The notes: generated by a model from the sequence alone, not told the origin. A DNA stretch of 64,000 bases from Mytilus californianus (GCF_021869535.1 NW_026262690.1:68255995-68319994), one strand, 5' to 3'. Shown: positions 12,105 through 23,320, counted from the first letter of the stretch. Numbers and translations are program-made.

Positions 12105-12310
12105 ATAGTTACCAGGACTAAAATTTTGTAAGCCAGATGCGCGTTTCGTCTACAATGACAGTGACGCTCGAATAAAAAAAGTCAAAAGGCAAAATAAAGT
12201 ACGAAATTGAATAGCATTGAGGACCCAAAATTCCGAAAGGTTTTGCTAAATAAAGCTAAGGTAATCTATTCCTGGGGTAGAAAATCCTTAGTATTTCTAA
12301 AAAATTCTCT
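12105..12310 (+). repeat. dispersed repeat, CGTTTCGTCTACA family
   Basis: Carries the marks of a family common in mussels: CAGATGCGCGTTTCGTCTAC, GTGACGCTCGAATA, GCATTGAGGACCCAAAATTC and AAGGTAATCTATTCCTGGGG in order. Other copies are at 13436-13650 (inverted), 19035-19245, 23225-23320 (inverted, partial) and 25140-25245 (partial). Class unknown; no coding capacity. Confidence 0.8.
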
Positions 12311-12509
12311 TGTAAACAGTTAATCTATAATTATGACTCTATCAATGATAATTCATGTCAACACTGAAGTACTGACTACTGGGCTTAATACTTCACTTCT
12401 GTATCTATTTTCTTAATTTATAAGAATTATTCTCGATCTAAGATCTTAGAATACTACCATCCTTATTTGAAAAACAAATTAAACAAAACACAATATCATT
12501 CAGTTGATT

Positions 12510-12673
12510 TTACCACTCACATGTAGATATTTTTCCAAGTAAGTATTCCCTTTCGTAATTAAATAACGCGCTTAGTGTTGTAAATAAAAATAAGTCTTTC
12601 GTTTTCATGTTTTTCCGATTGTCAAATTCTGACGAGCATAGATGTCCGCTAGAACTGCATACATTCATTGCAC
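12510..12673 (-). CDS. orphan secreted gene, exon 5 (probably last)
   Basis: A strong pyrimidine tract and CAG precede 12673. The exon completes the Gly codon and encodes GAMNVCSSSGHLCSSEFDNR and about 34 more residues, ending ...ISTCEW and TAA. A consensus-like donor GTGAGT at 12520-12515 just before the stop leaves open a spliced alternative. Repeats of one family lie in opposite orientation on either side (12105-12310 and 13436-13650). Confidence 0.6.
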
Positions 12674-14233
12674 CTGAAAAAAAAATAAAAGTTTTTCTTT
12701 AATCAATAGGGAGAAAAATGATTTTAGAGTATATTGATATGATGTACAGATATATAAAAATGTAAATCAATTATTATGAAATGTTAGCAAAATTTTCGTT
12801 CAATGCCAGACATGCATCACACAAACGTTATCAACTACCTATTATTGATGTTGGTCACTGGAGTTCAAGAGCTGATAGCCCTCCATTAAATACAACATCG
12901 TTAAATGAATAAATATATGCTTTACAAACTAACAAAGTTAACTGACCCATTCCAGACATTGTGTATTATAAATATCTACTATCCTGATGGTCCTGTGGTA
13001 GGATGTTCGCCTCGAATGTGGAATGTGGATGGGACCAATATTTAAATTCCATGTAATAGTCCCAGAATGTGGTTAGTTTGATCGTCTTGAATATAATTAT
13101 TCATGTAAAATTTTCTGCTGGCCGTTTAACGCAGAACATACTTGAAATGACAATGTCCATCCAAATGGTATATCTAATTATTTCATAGACAACTGTAGGA
13201 ACGCCAAGTACAATTCTTCATACTTTCAACAAGAAATTCCTTTTCCGAGATTTCTGTTTGATTCAACAATTTTACATTTCTTTTCAATTTCTGATATGGT
13301 CTGTTTCTATTATTGTTCTATTCAAATCCATACCAGACGTATAAAACATGCTTATAAACGAATTTGAAGGCAAATAAATCGTTTATTTTTTAAAATTAAA
13401 ATAAAAAAAAACCAGATAACTGTTGAGCTATTTATTTTTCGAAAAACTAAGGATTTTCTTATCCCAGGTATAGATTACCTTAGCCGTATTTGGCACAACT
13501 TTTTGGAATTTTGGATCCTCAATGCTCTTCAACTTTGTACTTGTTTGGCTTTTTAACTATTTTGATATGAGCGTCACTGATGAGTCTTATGTAGACGAAA
13601 CGCGCGTCTGGCGTACTAAATTATAATCCTGGTACCTTTGATAACTATCTATATATGAATAACGTTTGTATGATGAATGTGGGACGTTGAAAAGTATAAC
13701 AATAATCATGCATTACCTTTTGAACTTCTTGCATTAAACCATGTCAAAACTGCTTCAACCCAGTAAGTTAGCACTGTTTGTGGTTGAACATTCCAAACAT
13801 CTTTCGTTTTGTTCATATTGTCTTCCAACTGAAAAAAAGAAGAAATGGACGAAAAGGAAACACTACAGAAATAGCTTATTAGTTGTCTTTTTTTTAATAT
13901 TAAATAACCCATTTATTTCCCTTAAAATTCGATTAAAAAAATGTTGTATTACTATTGCAAGGAATTTTGTTATCTATCGATTATCAAAACAACATGAAAC
14001 ATCTTCGGATTTTTTACCGATCTGACTACCCAGAAGGGTCTTACACGGGCGCTGCATAAACAATTTGACTGTGTTGTCCACTTTTCCAAAAAAACAAAAA
14101 AAGAAATATACTAGGACATGTTTAGAAGAAAATATCATCTAGTAAATCATTGCCCGAAACTGACTTTTTTGTACACTTGTAGTCCTGCGGTTCACAAGAA
14201 TTAGCATTAATTATTACGTTTCTACTTTTGAAT

Positions 14234-14296
<63 letters not shown>

Positions 14297-17200
14297 CTAT
14301 AAAAAGGACCAACCAGCAAATTTAATATGTACCGGATCGTCTAGAATAGACGATACTGCGCAGATAAGGAAAAAAAAATATAAGTCTAAAGATTTGCACA
14401 ACGGTACTAATAAAAGATGGTAATATACGAAGATGATGTTATAATATATATATATATATAAGAACGTCTAAACAAGTGACAACTCTACGACAGATCCATC
14501 CATTGGATCACCAGTGAAGGTGATGAACGGCTGAAAACACATTTTATATTCATAATTATTCTAAATATCAGCACAACTTTTTAAGGACTTTGATATATAT
14601 ATATATTAAAGTACTTAAAAAATTAAAAGATACTGACTTTAAAAAAAAAATGAAACTCGATATGAGTCAACCCGGAAAATGTTTGAACGAATGTAATTAA
14701 GAGGTAAACCACACGTATAAAAGTTAGGAAGATCAAGGATTTATATAGTAACAGTAAGAATAATAAAATATCTTACTATATAAATCCTTGGTAAGATGGA
14801 CACATTCTTAAAGTCTTTTCAGTTATTCGGACAATTCGAACTGTTCCTTTGAATAAACTTATATTCTTAAAGGATATCAATTTAACCCCGTAGTAAGATC
14901 TTAAAATATTGTTTTTATCGGTACTTACATTGATTTTACTTTTGATTAGTTAACACATAACTAAATATGTATTGCTATATAGTTATGAAAACTTATGATC
15001 CTATACATTCTGTCGATATTATGTACTCATATTTTGGCATTGCACAAGGTCATGCTTTTCTCACACTGTGTATGATGTCCTTACACTAAATCCAATAAAT
15101 GTATACTGGTTGATACTTTAGTATGAGAAAATGATTTATTTATGAGTTGTAGTTGGCTTTGAACTAAGTTTCAAGAACAATGTGTACTCTTTGATCTATT
15201 CTTTCTGTCTTTTTTCTTTTTGTTACTTGTTTTCTGTGCTTCGTCCCGATCTGATGAGTCAGCAAGCCATTTTAAACTTAAGTTTGCAGTTTTTTTTCTT
15301 ATGGCGTGCTGTTACATCGTTGACCCAGGTTGGGAGAGGATTAAGCGCTCACAAACATGTTAACCCCGCCACATTCTATATGTGTCTGTCCTACGTCAGA
15401 ACATGTAATTCAGTTGTTGTCGTTGGTTGCCGTCTGTCATATTTGGATTTTCCCGTTATAAATCAGGACGTTGAATTTTTCGTTTGAATTTTTTACCATT
15501 TTGTCATGTCGGGGCCTTCTATAGCTGACTATACGTAATGGGTTTTGCTCATTGTAAAAGGCCGAACTCGGCGTCATTTAGACATTATTGGATAGTTGTC
15601 TCATTGGCAATCAAACCACATCTCCGTATTTTACACTCACTGAAAGTACATAAACGCATTTCAATTTGCAAATTATGTTGTATGTGCGTGTTTGATGGAA
15701 TTTAAACTGTTGAATAATTTCAGCAAGTGCGCATCCATTAATTCTTCATTTGCCATACAATCTTAATTATAACCTTTTGCATGCCTTTAACTTTTCACAC
15801 TTACTATACTGATTATTTGTGGTGGAAATAAATGTGTAAATATAGATTCTGCAAACGACTTCACAAGGAGATTAACCATCTTGTTCTCTGGATCGTCTTC
15901 CCTGCATTCGATGTTGGCATCGACGACAACAACACGCAATCCCGGATAAGCTGAGCTGTTCGCTCTTGGAAGTCCATTATAGCATAAGGAAGAACATTCG
16001 TCATTACAGGAAACTAAATCGATAAAAGCAGTATTATAGCAGGAACCATTGTGTGATGTATGGTTCAGTAAGTATCAGAATTAATTGTTGTCGAGATTTG
16101 CATAATTTTATTAGAAAAAAGGAGAAAATTAGAATTGTTACATCATAACGTGGGACCAGGATTGTCATCAATGTACTTAAAGTCATAACTTGACATATAG
16201 ATTTCATATATGAGTTAAAATATTGATTGTGGTTTGTTAAATAGGTCCAGTGGTAAAAAATTCATGCATGTTCAGGACGACAACAAATAAACAATAAACC
16301 GTGGTAATAGGTAGGTTCTGTAAGGTAGGGATCGACTGGGATAAAAGAAAGACAAATATCAAATTAAAGAAACATCTTACTTGAACAATTTTATTTCATC
16401 ATTTCAAAAGTGTAAATCAAAATATAACTTTTATCTCAGTGAAATGGACAACTACATGAAGTATTTGACATTGGATAGTAAGCAGCCAATCGTCACTCAA
16501 TTTTTATTGTACCTCCTCAGTAAGAGATACGTGAGCTTGATCTATATGAAAACAAGAGGTTTATGCATGGAATAACAGGAAACTTACCACATTTTTTATA
16601 CATGTATAGGTATGTACTATTCACATTCAGCGATCGTAAAGTTAGACGTGTACATGATGTATTTTTTTTTCATTTAAATGTTTTGGACTTTGTATGTTTT
16701 TTGTTTTTTGGTCGTCAGTTGGTCGTTATTTTGTCTGTCCTCCCTTTTTATTTATACGTTCATGCAACATTTTGAACACCACTCATGTAGTGTAATTTTG
16801 TATGTCAAACCGCATATTGTAGAATAAGAGTTAGTCTGTCTTTCAAATATGGATGCATTCACAATAAAATATTTGTAAAAACAACTTACATTTACATTCA
16901 TCCGAAACAGCATGGTCCGGGAATGCATCTGTTAACAGTTCGTTTGAACTAAAGATACCAAAACTGACTTCTGAAACTCGTTCTAGTGTGTCATGTGCCA
17001 TGAATCGTATCATAAGTTGAATTAGCTTTGATGTCTGAAATAATTTACTTCAAAGTTAAATTAAATCGGTACAGATAAGTTATCTAATTCTAATTATTCA
17101 TTTATTATTTATTTGTTCCCCCAATTGTCTTTAAACTACGAAAACCGAAATACCCGCTTGCCAACGGACTTCAAAATATTTCATGCAAATTTTGACAACT

Positions 17201-18255
17201 TCTAGCTTGAACATCTTGTTATAATTTGAGTGATACCTACTACTTTTACTGAGTGTTGTAGTAGCTGTTTCTTGTGTCAGGCAACTGTATTATAAGGGGA
17301 ATTTTCACGATAATGAAATACCCCATCATTCTGTCCTGAAAATATTCTTATCAATAGATATAAGAAGATGTGGTATGAGTGCCAATGAGACAACTCTCCA
17401 TCCAAGTCACAATTTGTAAAAGTAAACCATTATAGGTCAAAGTAAAGCCTTCAACACGGAGCCTTGGTTCACACCGAACAGCAAGCTATAAAGGGCCCCA
17501 AAATGACTAGTGTAAAACCATTCAAACAGGAAAACAAACGGTCTAATCTATATAAAAAACGAGAAACGAGAAACAAGTCAACAGTATGACGATATGAGTT
17601 GCATCGTTGTCGGAATGTAATCATTAGAAGAGACGCACCTATTCTTGCTCCATTTCAATTAGTGCGATTCCCTCAGTGTTGTTAACTTGGTTTGAAAATG
17701 ATGTACGAGTTTCAAACATTATTAATTACTATTGCCTCATATTTAAAATATCTGCTTTATTCTGAAACAGCAAAATATATTTATTTTCGATCAAACACCT
17801 CTTTCAGCTTTTTTATTTCGAATATTTTTACCATTCCGTTAATTGCAAAATAAAAAAAAGACTATTAATAATCGTTGTTCAATTACGAACGACGGAAATC
17901 AAAGATAGCTGAAGTAAAAAGCTACATTAATAATACTTTATACTCCTCAATTCATGATCGTCGTCTTTTGTACAGTTTGATAGTTTATGTTACAAACCTT
18001 AAAAAGTGTTGAATCTTGAACTGACTGAGTTCCAGCAAGTTCGAATGAAATTCCGGCAGGTTTCGTGCCATTACTGGAGAATGTGATGCTGCAAGGCTTT
18101 ATCCAGGCTAGTTTATAGTTCACATGGGAGTCTCGTCTGTAACGATTGCTGGCGGATTCCAAACGATAGGACTTAAACGAAAAGCTGGAACCATAGATGC
18201 CCGATAAATTACACAGATTGAAAATGTGAACCATCCATATAATACCCGCCGCCAT
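12510..18255 (-). CDS. predicted secreted protein of unknown family (5 exons)
   Basis: Exons 18255-17998, 17034-16890, 16013-15805, 13828-13717 and 12673-12510 (transcript order) join in phase and give about 295 residues. The start ATG at 18255 is followed by a hydrophobic leader (MAAGIIWMVHIFNLCNLSGI) typical of a signal peptide, so an extracellular or luminal protein is inferred. Residues 87-134 hold a helix-like segment (LIQLMIRFMAHD). Residues about 131-147 have a Cys cluster (DECKFSCNDECSSLCYNG). Next come a beta-like stretch (LRVVVVDANIEC), a Trp-rich segment (VWNVQPQTVLTYWVEAVLTW) and a second Cys pair. No transmembrane segment is seen. I do not recognise the family. The frame can end at TAA 12510-12512, or be spliced at GTGAGT after 12521 to an exon not found. 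A damaged copy of exon 4 lies at 21890-22000. Confidence 0.68.
12985..13070 (+). repeat. possible degraded tRNA-derived SINE head
   Basis: The stretch CCTGTGGTAGGATGTTCGCC resembles the A-box half of a tRNA and matches the tRNA-derived head of SINEs seen in bivalves. The B-box half is poorly preserved, so this is not a functional tRNA gene. Confidence 0.35.
13436..13650 (-). repeat. dispersed repeat, CGTTTCGTCTACA family, inverted copy
   Basis: Reverse complement of the family seen at 12105-12310, with the same order of conserved blocks (on this strand CTTATCCCAGGTATAGATTA, GATCCTCAATGCTCTTCAAC, TGTAGACGAAACGCGCGTCT). It lies in the intron between exons 4 and 5 of the orphan secreted gene. 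Confidence 0.82.
13717..13828 (-). CDS. orphan secreted gene, exon 4
   Basis: The acceptor is CTTTTTTTCAG and the donor GTAATG. 112 bases, phase 0 to 1. It encodes 37 residues, LEDNMNKTKDVWNVQPQTVL then TYWVEAVLTWFNARSSK. The exon is conserved, in damaged form, in the duplication at 21890-22000, which helps to define its limits. Confidence 0.75.
14234..14294 (+). repeat. (GA)n microsatellite
   Basis: A short (TA)n run passes into about 29 uninterrupted AG units. A separate (TA)n run is at about 14447-14461. Both lie in the intron between exons 3 and 4 of the orphan secreted gene. Confidence 0.95.
14735..14789. repeat. 17-bp perfect inverted repeat (hairpin)
   Basis: AAGGATTTATATAGTAA at 14735-14751 is followed, 21 bases later, by its exact reverse complement at 14773-14789. 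It may be the ends of a small foldback element. No function can be assigned. Confidence 0.7.
15130..15645 (+). repeat. dispersed mussel repeat, CTCATTGGCAATCA family
   Basis: Long copy of a family with GTAATTCAGTTGTTGTCGTT, GGGGCCTTCTATAGCTGACT, TTTTGCTCATTGTAAAAGGC and TAGTTGTCTCATTGGCAATC in order. Other copies are at 20370-20890 (same strand), 26225-26370 (partial), 17355-17595, 40690-40985 and 60470-60620 (opposite strand). Open frames inside it recur with the family and are not host genes. Confidence 0.85.
15805..16013 (-). CDS. orphan secreted gene, exon 3 (Cys cluster and VVVVDAN strand)
   Basis: The acceptor is ATCGATTTAG and the donor GTAAGT. 209 bases complete the split codon and end in phase 0. 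It encodes SCNDECSSLCYNGLPRANSS, then LRVVVVDANIECREDD and the helix VNLLVKSFAESIFTHLFPPQ. Codon use and the high residue complexity support real coding sequence. Confidence 0.75.
16890..17034 (-). CDS. orphan secreted gene, exon 2
   Basis: The acceptor is TAAATTATTTCAG and the donor GTAAGT. 145 bases begin in phase 0 and leave one base. The exon encodes TSKLIQLMIRFMAHDTLERV and continues to ...VSDECK, where the first Cys of the cluster appears. Confidence 0.72.
17355..17595 (-). repeat. dispersed mussel repeat, CTCATTGGCAATCA family, inverted partial copy
   Basis: Begins AAGATGTGGTATGAGTGCCA on the plus strand, the reverse complement of the family's end, followed by diverged blocks. Lies in the intron between exons 1 and 2 of the orphan secreted gene. 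Confidence 0.75.
17998..18255 (-). CDS. orphan secreted gene, exon 1 with signal peptide
   Basis: 86 codons from ATG at 18255-18253 to donor GTTTGT (phase 0). The leader is hydrophobic for about 20 residues and then polar. This ATG was chosen because it begins the hydrophobic leader and opens the longest frame that ends at a donor. Confidence 0.68.
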
Positions 18256-19034
18256 CTTAAAACGACGTTTTCTCCAATTAAAACAATTTTAAAGTTAATT
18301 GATTTGCACAAGAAACAAATAGAAGTTTTTTAAAAAGTTTTGGTTCAAGTTAAAGTGAAATGTAATTAAAATGCGAATATACTACCGGTGTTTAGGAAAC
18401 ATAAATCAAAAGATAAAAATCATTTAATTGTTCTTTTTAAAATAGTGTCTTGGTTTGTAGTTATGATTGAATTGTTTGAATTTAAATAGGTCAAAACTCC
18501 AAACTGCAATGTTTTGTTGAATGAGTACATGGCTTTCTTTACTATGTAGAAGAAAGGCGTCATATTAGTGTGTTGAATACTATATGTTGATCTATATATT
18601 TGTTTTTGGTTATTTGTCTATTTAGGTTGTGATGTGTTTTTATTATACCTCATATCTCATTATTCATTGATAGATATTCTGAAGTCCATTGAGATAAATG
18701 AAAAATATGACATAAATGCTACCATCACAGGACTGGAAAAACAAAATATTTATGAAATCGTTAGATTGCAATTTAATTTGAAGACGTAAGGGTATATGTT
18801 ATTCTTAATTTTGACTTTTGAATCTAAAGATTTTATAATCGAGTGTGTGTGAATAAAAAAAGAGTTGTAAAAATGTTGAATTCTTTTAAAAAGTACTAGT
18901 ATATCAGAAGCGAAAAAAGAAAGAGCAGACATGACGAAAAGGTATGATAAGGCCATTCTTTTGACACCTAGAATTCGAAAATCAAAAACTGTTTTATATT
19001 TACCAAATAACCTCCTTCATATGTTCATAAAAAC
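18256..19034. other. no gene seen
   Basis: AT-rich sequence upstream of the orphan gene's start, presumably holding its promoter and 5' UTR. No TATA box or other element is clear enough to call. The minus-strand frame 18750-18956 has no supporting features. Confidence 0.35.
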
Positions 19035-19245
19035 TCATGAAAGATACCAGGCTTATTATTTGGTATGTCAGATGAGCGTTTCGTCTACATAAGACTAACC
19101 AATGGCGTTTGAATCTAAACAGTTGCAAAGCCCAATCAAATATGACGAAGTTGAAGAGCATCAAGTATCGAAAATTCCGAAAAGTTGTGCCAAATACGGC
19201 TAAGGCAATCTATACCTGGGAATAGAAAAACTCATTTTTTAATAT
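19035..19245 (+). repeat. dispersed repeat, CGTTTCGTCTACA family
   Basis: Contains GTCAGATGAGCGTTTCGTCT, AGTTGAAGAGCATCAAGTAT and AAGGCAATCTATACCTGGGA in family order. A further partial copy starts at about 19355 after a block (CCACCAGTCCACCAGCAGTA) that resembles 11680-11700. Confidence 0.78.
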
Positions 19246-20182
19246 TACAAAATTTTATAAATAGTAAATTTATATCAAAAATATATCAATACTATACCAT
19301 CGGGGACGAAACGTCCACCAGTCCACCAGCAGTAGCATCGACCCAGTGGTTGTAAAAACTCATCAAAGATACCAGATTTAATTTGGTACGCCAGACACTA
19401 CTCTGCCAGACATTAGTATCTATATTTATATTTTCATCTAATATGTTTTCACTAGGGTCTCAAACATCTTGCATTTAACGTAAAACAATAAAAACTGGTC
19501 ATTGATATATAGATATGTGCCTACGGTTTACCAAAAAAAAAAGTTATTTTGGGAGAAGATGTATTTTACAGAGATGTTAATGTTTGTAAAATATCTTTTT
19601 TGATAAAGCCTTGGTCATAATTAAATCTACAAAAAGAAACTAAGTGTAAAATTCCCATTTTATGTCAAATATGTCAATTTCAACATGTTTATGACATCAT
19701 CACCGACCTTTTATGCACAATTAATTGTCAAGATTATATTAAGCTGTTCATTTATAAATAAAACCAATATATTTTTGAAAAGACTGATTTTTTTTCATTG
19801 CAATTTCCGGGGCCAAATAATGCTTCTTATCATATCTCCTCCTTTGCCTTAACAATTCGTGTTAATCTTCACAATACACGGAACGAGCAAAATGTATAGA
19901 GAATACATGATGTATAAAATATTAGAATTTTAACAATAAGGTGATTACCCCTTAAAGATTCGGAATGGGTGACTTTTTGAGAAAGACAACTAAGTGACAT
20001 TTGTTTTAATCTCAATCTCTGTCCTGGACTAAATGTAATAATCAGAATCAAGCAATACTTTGGTGGCCTTGCTTTATCTGACCGGAACAAAACTTGATTC
20101 ATATTATTCATGAGTTAAATTGGATGGATAGTTCCAAAAGTATAAGACAATATGATTTTCAACGGGGCTCAAAGAAAACTTA

Positions 20183-20310
20183 CATGGCATCGATGTCGTC
20201 ATGAAAATCAGAAAACATGAATCTGTAGAGATAGTCCACCAATCCTGCTTGTATTTTTTTCAAAATCTGTTCGCCAGTCTGTAGGTCCCTTTTGGTCAGA
20301 AAGCTTCAAA
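20183..20310 (-). other. isolated exon-like open frame
   Basis: The minus strand encodes about 42 residues including LQTGEQILKKIQAGLVDYLY and RFMFSDFHDDIDA, ending at a consensus donor GTAAGT. The composition is protein-like. The YRFMFSDFHDD part loosely resembles IRFMAHDTLE in exon 2 of the orphan secreted gene. No convincing acceptor or joining exon was found, so it may be a remnant exon of a paralogue. Confidence 0.3.
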
Positions 20311-20369
20311 CGTTTGTAGGTACTTATACATACCTAGCTAGACGATTAAGAACATCGGTAAACTATGAT

Positions 20370-20890
20370 TTCATTAGTTGTTATTGGCTTTGAACTAGCT
20401 GTCAGTAACTGCGAGTACTCTCAGATCTGTACTTAGTGTCTTTCTGTTGTGTAGATGTATAATTACCCTTCCAAGTCCACTCTGTGTTTTTGTTAGATGT
20501 ATTTCTATTTGTATCCATCTGATGAGTCAGCCTTTTTCAACTAAATTTTATAGTTTGTTCTTATGTTGTACTGTTACACAACTATCCAAGGTTCATTCTG
20601 TATGTGCCTGTCCCAAGTCAAGAGCCTGTAATTCAGTGGTTGTCGTTTGTTGCTGGCTGTGTAATATATTTGTTTTTCGTTCATTATTTTGTACATAAAT
20701 TAGGCCGTTAGTTTTCTCGTTTGAATTGTTTTACATTTGTCATTTCGGGGCCTTGTATAGCTGACTATGCGGTATGGGCTTTGCTCATTGTTGAAGGCCG
20801 TACGATGACCTATAGTTGTTAATTTCTGTGTCATTTGGTCTCTTGTGCAGAGTTGTCTCATTGGCAATCATGCCACATCTTCTTATTTTT
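20370..20890 (+). repeat. dispersed mussel repeat, CTCATTGGCAATCA family
   Basis: Second long copy, with GGCTTTGAACTAGCTGTCAG, GTAATTCAGTGGTTGTCGTT, CGGGGCCTTGTATAGCTGAC and AGAGTTGTCTCATTGGCAAT. It contains the frame 20447-20698, which is a by-product of the repeat. Confidence 0.85.
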
Positions 20891-21889
20891 TTAATTTTTA
20901 TACTGTCGACTTTATTTTTCAAATGTTTTGGTTTGAACGTTCCTGGTGAACTATTTCTTTTATGTTTAAATGGGGAATGAATCTTCCTCACAGTAAGCCA
21001 ACCGAGCGACACGCAACGAGGAATCTTTCACTATAAGTACCCTTTTGAATGCCAACTGTCTGCTGAAAATCCACTAAACTCAACAGTTTTGATGTCGATA
21101 AAAAAGTCCACCATTTTGATTATGTTATCTTTGGTGTGATTATTGTGAGAATCAGTTTGGTTATTCATGAACTTAAACAAGGGAAATGTATTCACGTTTC
21201 CCTTTTTTGAAGAAAAAGGTTCTGTTAAATGAAACGTTATAGTCGATCTTTAAATTGAGCATTGGGTATAGTAGAATAAAGCGCAGAAAATCAAAGAATT
21301 TAAAGTTACTGCAAAATTGTAGACTGTGATTGAAGATTTTCCAACTAGTTCAAGTTCTTTAGTGGGACATATCAAATAATTAATTTTGCATATCAAAACA
21401 ATATTGTTTGCTGCTTTGCTGCTGGAACAACAACATATGTGTCATGAAGAGAAGATAAAGCGTCCACAACCTCTGGCTTCTTGGAAGATTCAGAAACACG
21501 TGCGTCATTTTACATCGTAGATTTTTAAATGCTAGTTGTACACATCACGTATGTTAAAGTTTAAATTAGGGGGGGGACGTTTTGATTATATTTATTTCTT
21601 CAAATAATACCTAAAGAATATGTCAATCTCAATGCACATATTATTTACTTTATTTGCTGATTGTTACAGGTAAATGAAGTTCAAAAACAATTATAGAAAC
21701 AACCAAATTCAAAGTCTTCGTTCAAAGATTGAACAAAACAATTATTTCCGATTTTCCTATTCGATCAAAATAAAATTGAGAATGGAAATGGGAGAAAAGG
21801 CCTACATTTTTTCTTTATTTTTCATTTAATAGTATTTTTATTTCCTGTTATTGTACTTTTCTTATTTAAACACAACAATTATTCATTTC
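20891..21889. other. no gene seen
   Basis: AT-rich intergenic sequence between a dispersed repeat and the exon-4 duplication. No exon or recognisable element is supported. Confidence 0.35.
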
Positions 21890-22000
21890 CTTTTGAACTA
21901 CTTCCGTTAAACTATTTCAAAACTTCTTCAACCCAGTAATTCAGTGCTGTTTGTGGTTGAACATTTCATACATCTTCGTTTTGTTAAAATTATCTACCAA
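21890..22000 (-). pseudogene. broken copy of orphan secreted gene exon 4
   Basis: Aligns by eye end to end with exon 4 at 13717-13828, but has 111 rather than 112 bases. One A is missing in the run after AAAACGAA, which shifts the frame to a stop within about 20 codons. The donor GTAATG has become GAAATG, and a Trp codon has become TAG in the old frame. The acceptor CTATTCAG is kept. The copy cannot make the same protein segment. Confidence 0.8.
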
Positions 22001-22800
22001 CTGAATAGGAAACAGGCGAAAAGAAAAATGCCTGCATGTATTATTCATATATATATAGAAATAGCTCAGTTTTATATTTAAAAGAACCGATTTATTCCCC
22101 CTAAAATGCGTTTATACGTATGTTTAATTACAAATTGCAAGAACATTTTTTATCTAGCGATTATGAAAGTAGCAAGAAAATACTACGGGAATTTGGAAGA
22201 CCTTGAAAACTCACAAGAGTCCTGCACCGTCGGCACAAAAGCAGTGTGATTGTGTAAAATTACCAGGACATTTTCAGAAAAGATTCTTTCATGTAGTAAA
22301 TTATTGTCCAAAAATTCATGTTGTTGAAACTAGAAGTCCTGCATTTTACGAGATACATAGCAATAATTATATATATATTTATATATTAAAATCCCTAAAG
22401 ATACTCACTTTAAAAAAAATAAGAACCGATATGAGCCAACACAGAAAATGTTTGAAATGTTTAAAAATGTGAATTTAAGATATAAAAGTTAAGTAAAAAA
22501 GTATAACAAAAATACCGAACTGCAAGGCAATTTCAAAAAAGGGGAAGTCCATAAAAACTGACAAAAGTGAAAAAAAAATTGATATATTCCTGACTTGGTG
22601 CAGGCATTTTCCGAAGAAGATGGTGGAAAATTTTTGGATTCAGTTCAGTTATTTGGACAGATCGAACGGTTTGTCGAAATAAACATATTCTTAAAGGATT
22701 TAAATTGAACACCGTAGTAAGATCTAAGAATATGATTTTCATTTGTTCTAGCATTGATTTTGTTTTTGAATGAAACATAACTGAAAATGTATTGTTATCG
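22001..22800 (-). repeat. segmental duplication, degenerate copy of 13829-14990
   Basis: Collinear with the intron upstream of exon 4. Shared blocks include TTTAAAAAAAATAAGAACCG-like sequence with GATATGAGCCAAC, TTCAGTTATTTGGACAG, ATTCTTAAAGGAT and CCGTAGTAAGATCTAAGAAT. It differs from the source by many substitutions and indels, so the duplication is not recent. Confidence 0.7.
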
Positions 22801-23224
22801 AGGTTATCCAGTAAACGTAGGAGAGAAAACTAAATTCAAAAGCTTGCTTGTCCCGTGATGGATTATAAAGCAAACGAATTATGGAAGTATATTCCGTTAA
22901 AAACGAAAGATACATGCTTCGACACTTTTTGACAACTTTGTTTCGAGGTTCACAGTTTCAGGCTATAAAAAAGCATGGAGTCAATAAAATGCATTGTTAC
23001 ACGGTTCAGAGTGGTAATGAACCTGCCTAATATAATGACATCAAATGAAAAGATGAGATAGGTTTATACTGTCATCTGGAACAGCCCAGCACAAACAACA
23101 TACATAAATAGACGAATTAACGATAACACCAAATTGTTTCGGAGACAGATGGTTGATAGAAAGACCGAATAATTTTTGCTGAAAACTTCATACATGCATG
23201 GTATGTGGCACAACATTCACATTC

Positions 23225-23320
23225 AGGCATTTTCGGTGGTTTATGCTCTTCAACGTCGTATTTGATTTGGCCTTCAAATGTTTTGATTTGAGTGCCACTG
23301 ATGAGTGTGGTCTATTTGAT
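23225..23320 (-). repeat. dispersed repeat, CGTTTCGTCTACA family, partial inverted copy
   Basis: Contains GTTTATGCTCTTCAACGTCG and GAGTGCCACTGATGAGT, matching the reversed central part of the family. The outer parts are missing or diverged. Confidence 0.6.

Larger units (their letters stand above)
13711..14990 (-). repeat. segmental duplication, source copy
   Basis: Exon 4 of the orphan gene and about 1.1 kb of its upstream intron have a diverged, collinear counterpart at 21884-22800. Matching blocks include CAACCCAGTAA, the tract before GATATGAG(T/C)CAAC and ATTCTTAAAGGAT. The 14.2-14.5 kb microsatellite part is absent from the other copy. Confidence 0.7.

Noticed and set aside
12985-13070. 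Functional tRNA gene
   Set aside because: Only the A-box-like half is recognisable and no complete cloverleaf can be folded; more likely SINE debris.
15182-20698. Plus-strand frames 15182-15487 and 20447-20698 with the shared peptide ACNSVVVV
   Set aside because: Both fall inside copies of the same dispersed mussel repeat; the shared peptide reflects the repeat, not a gene.
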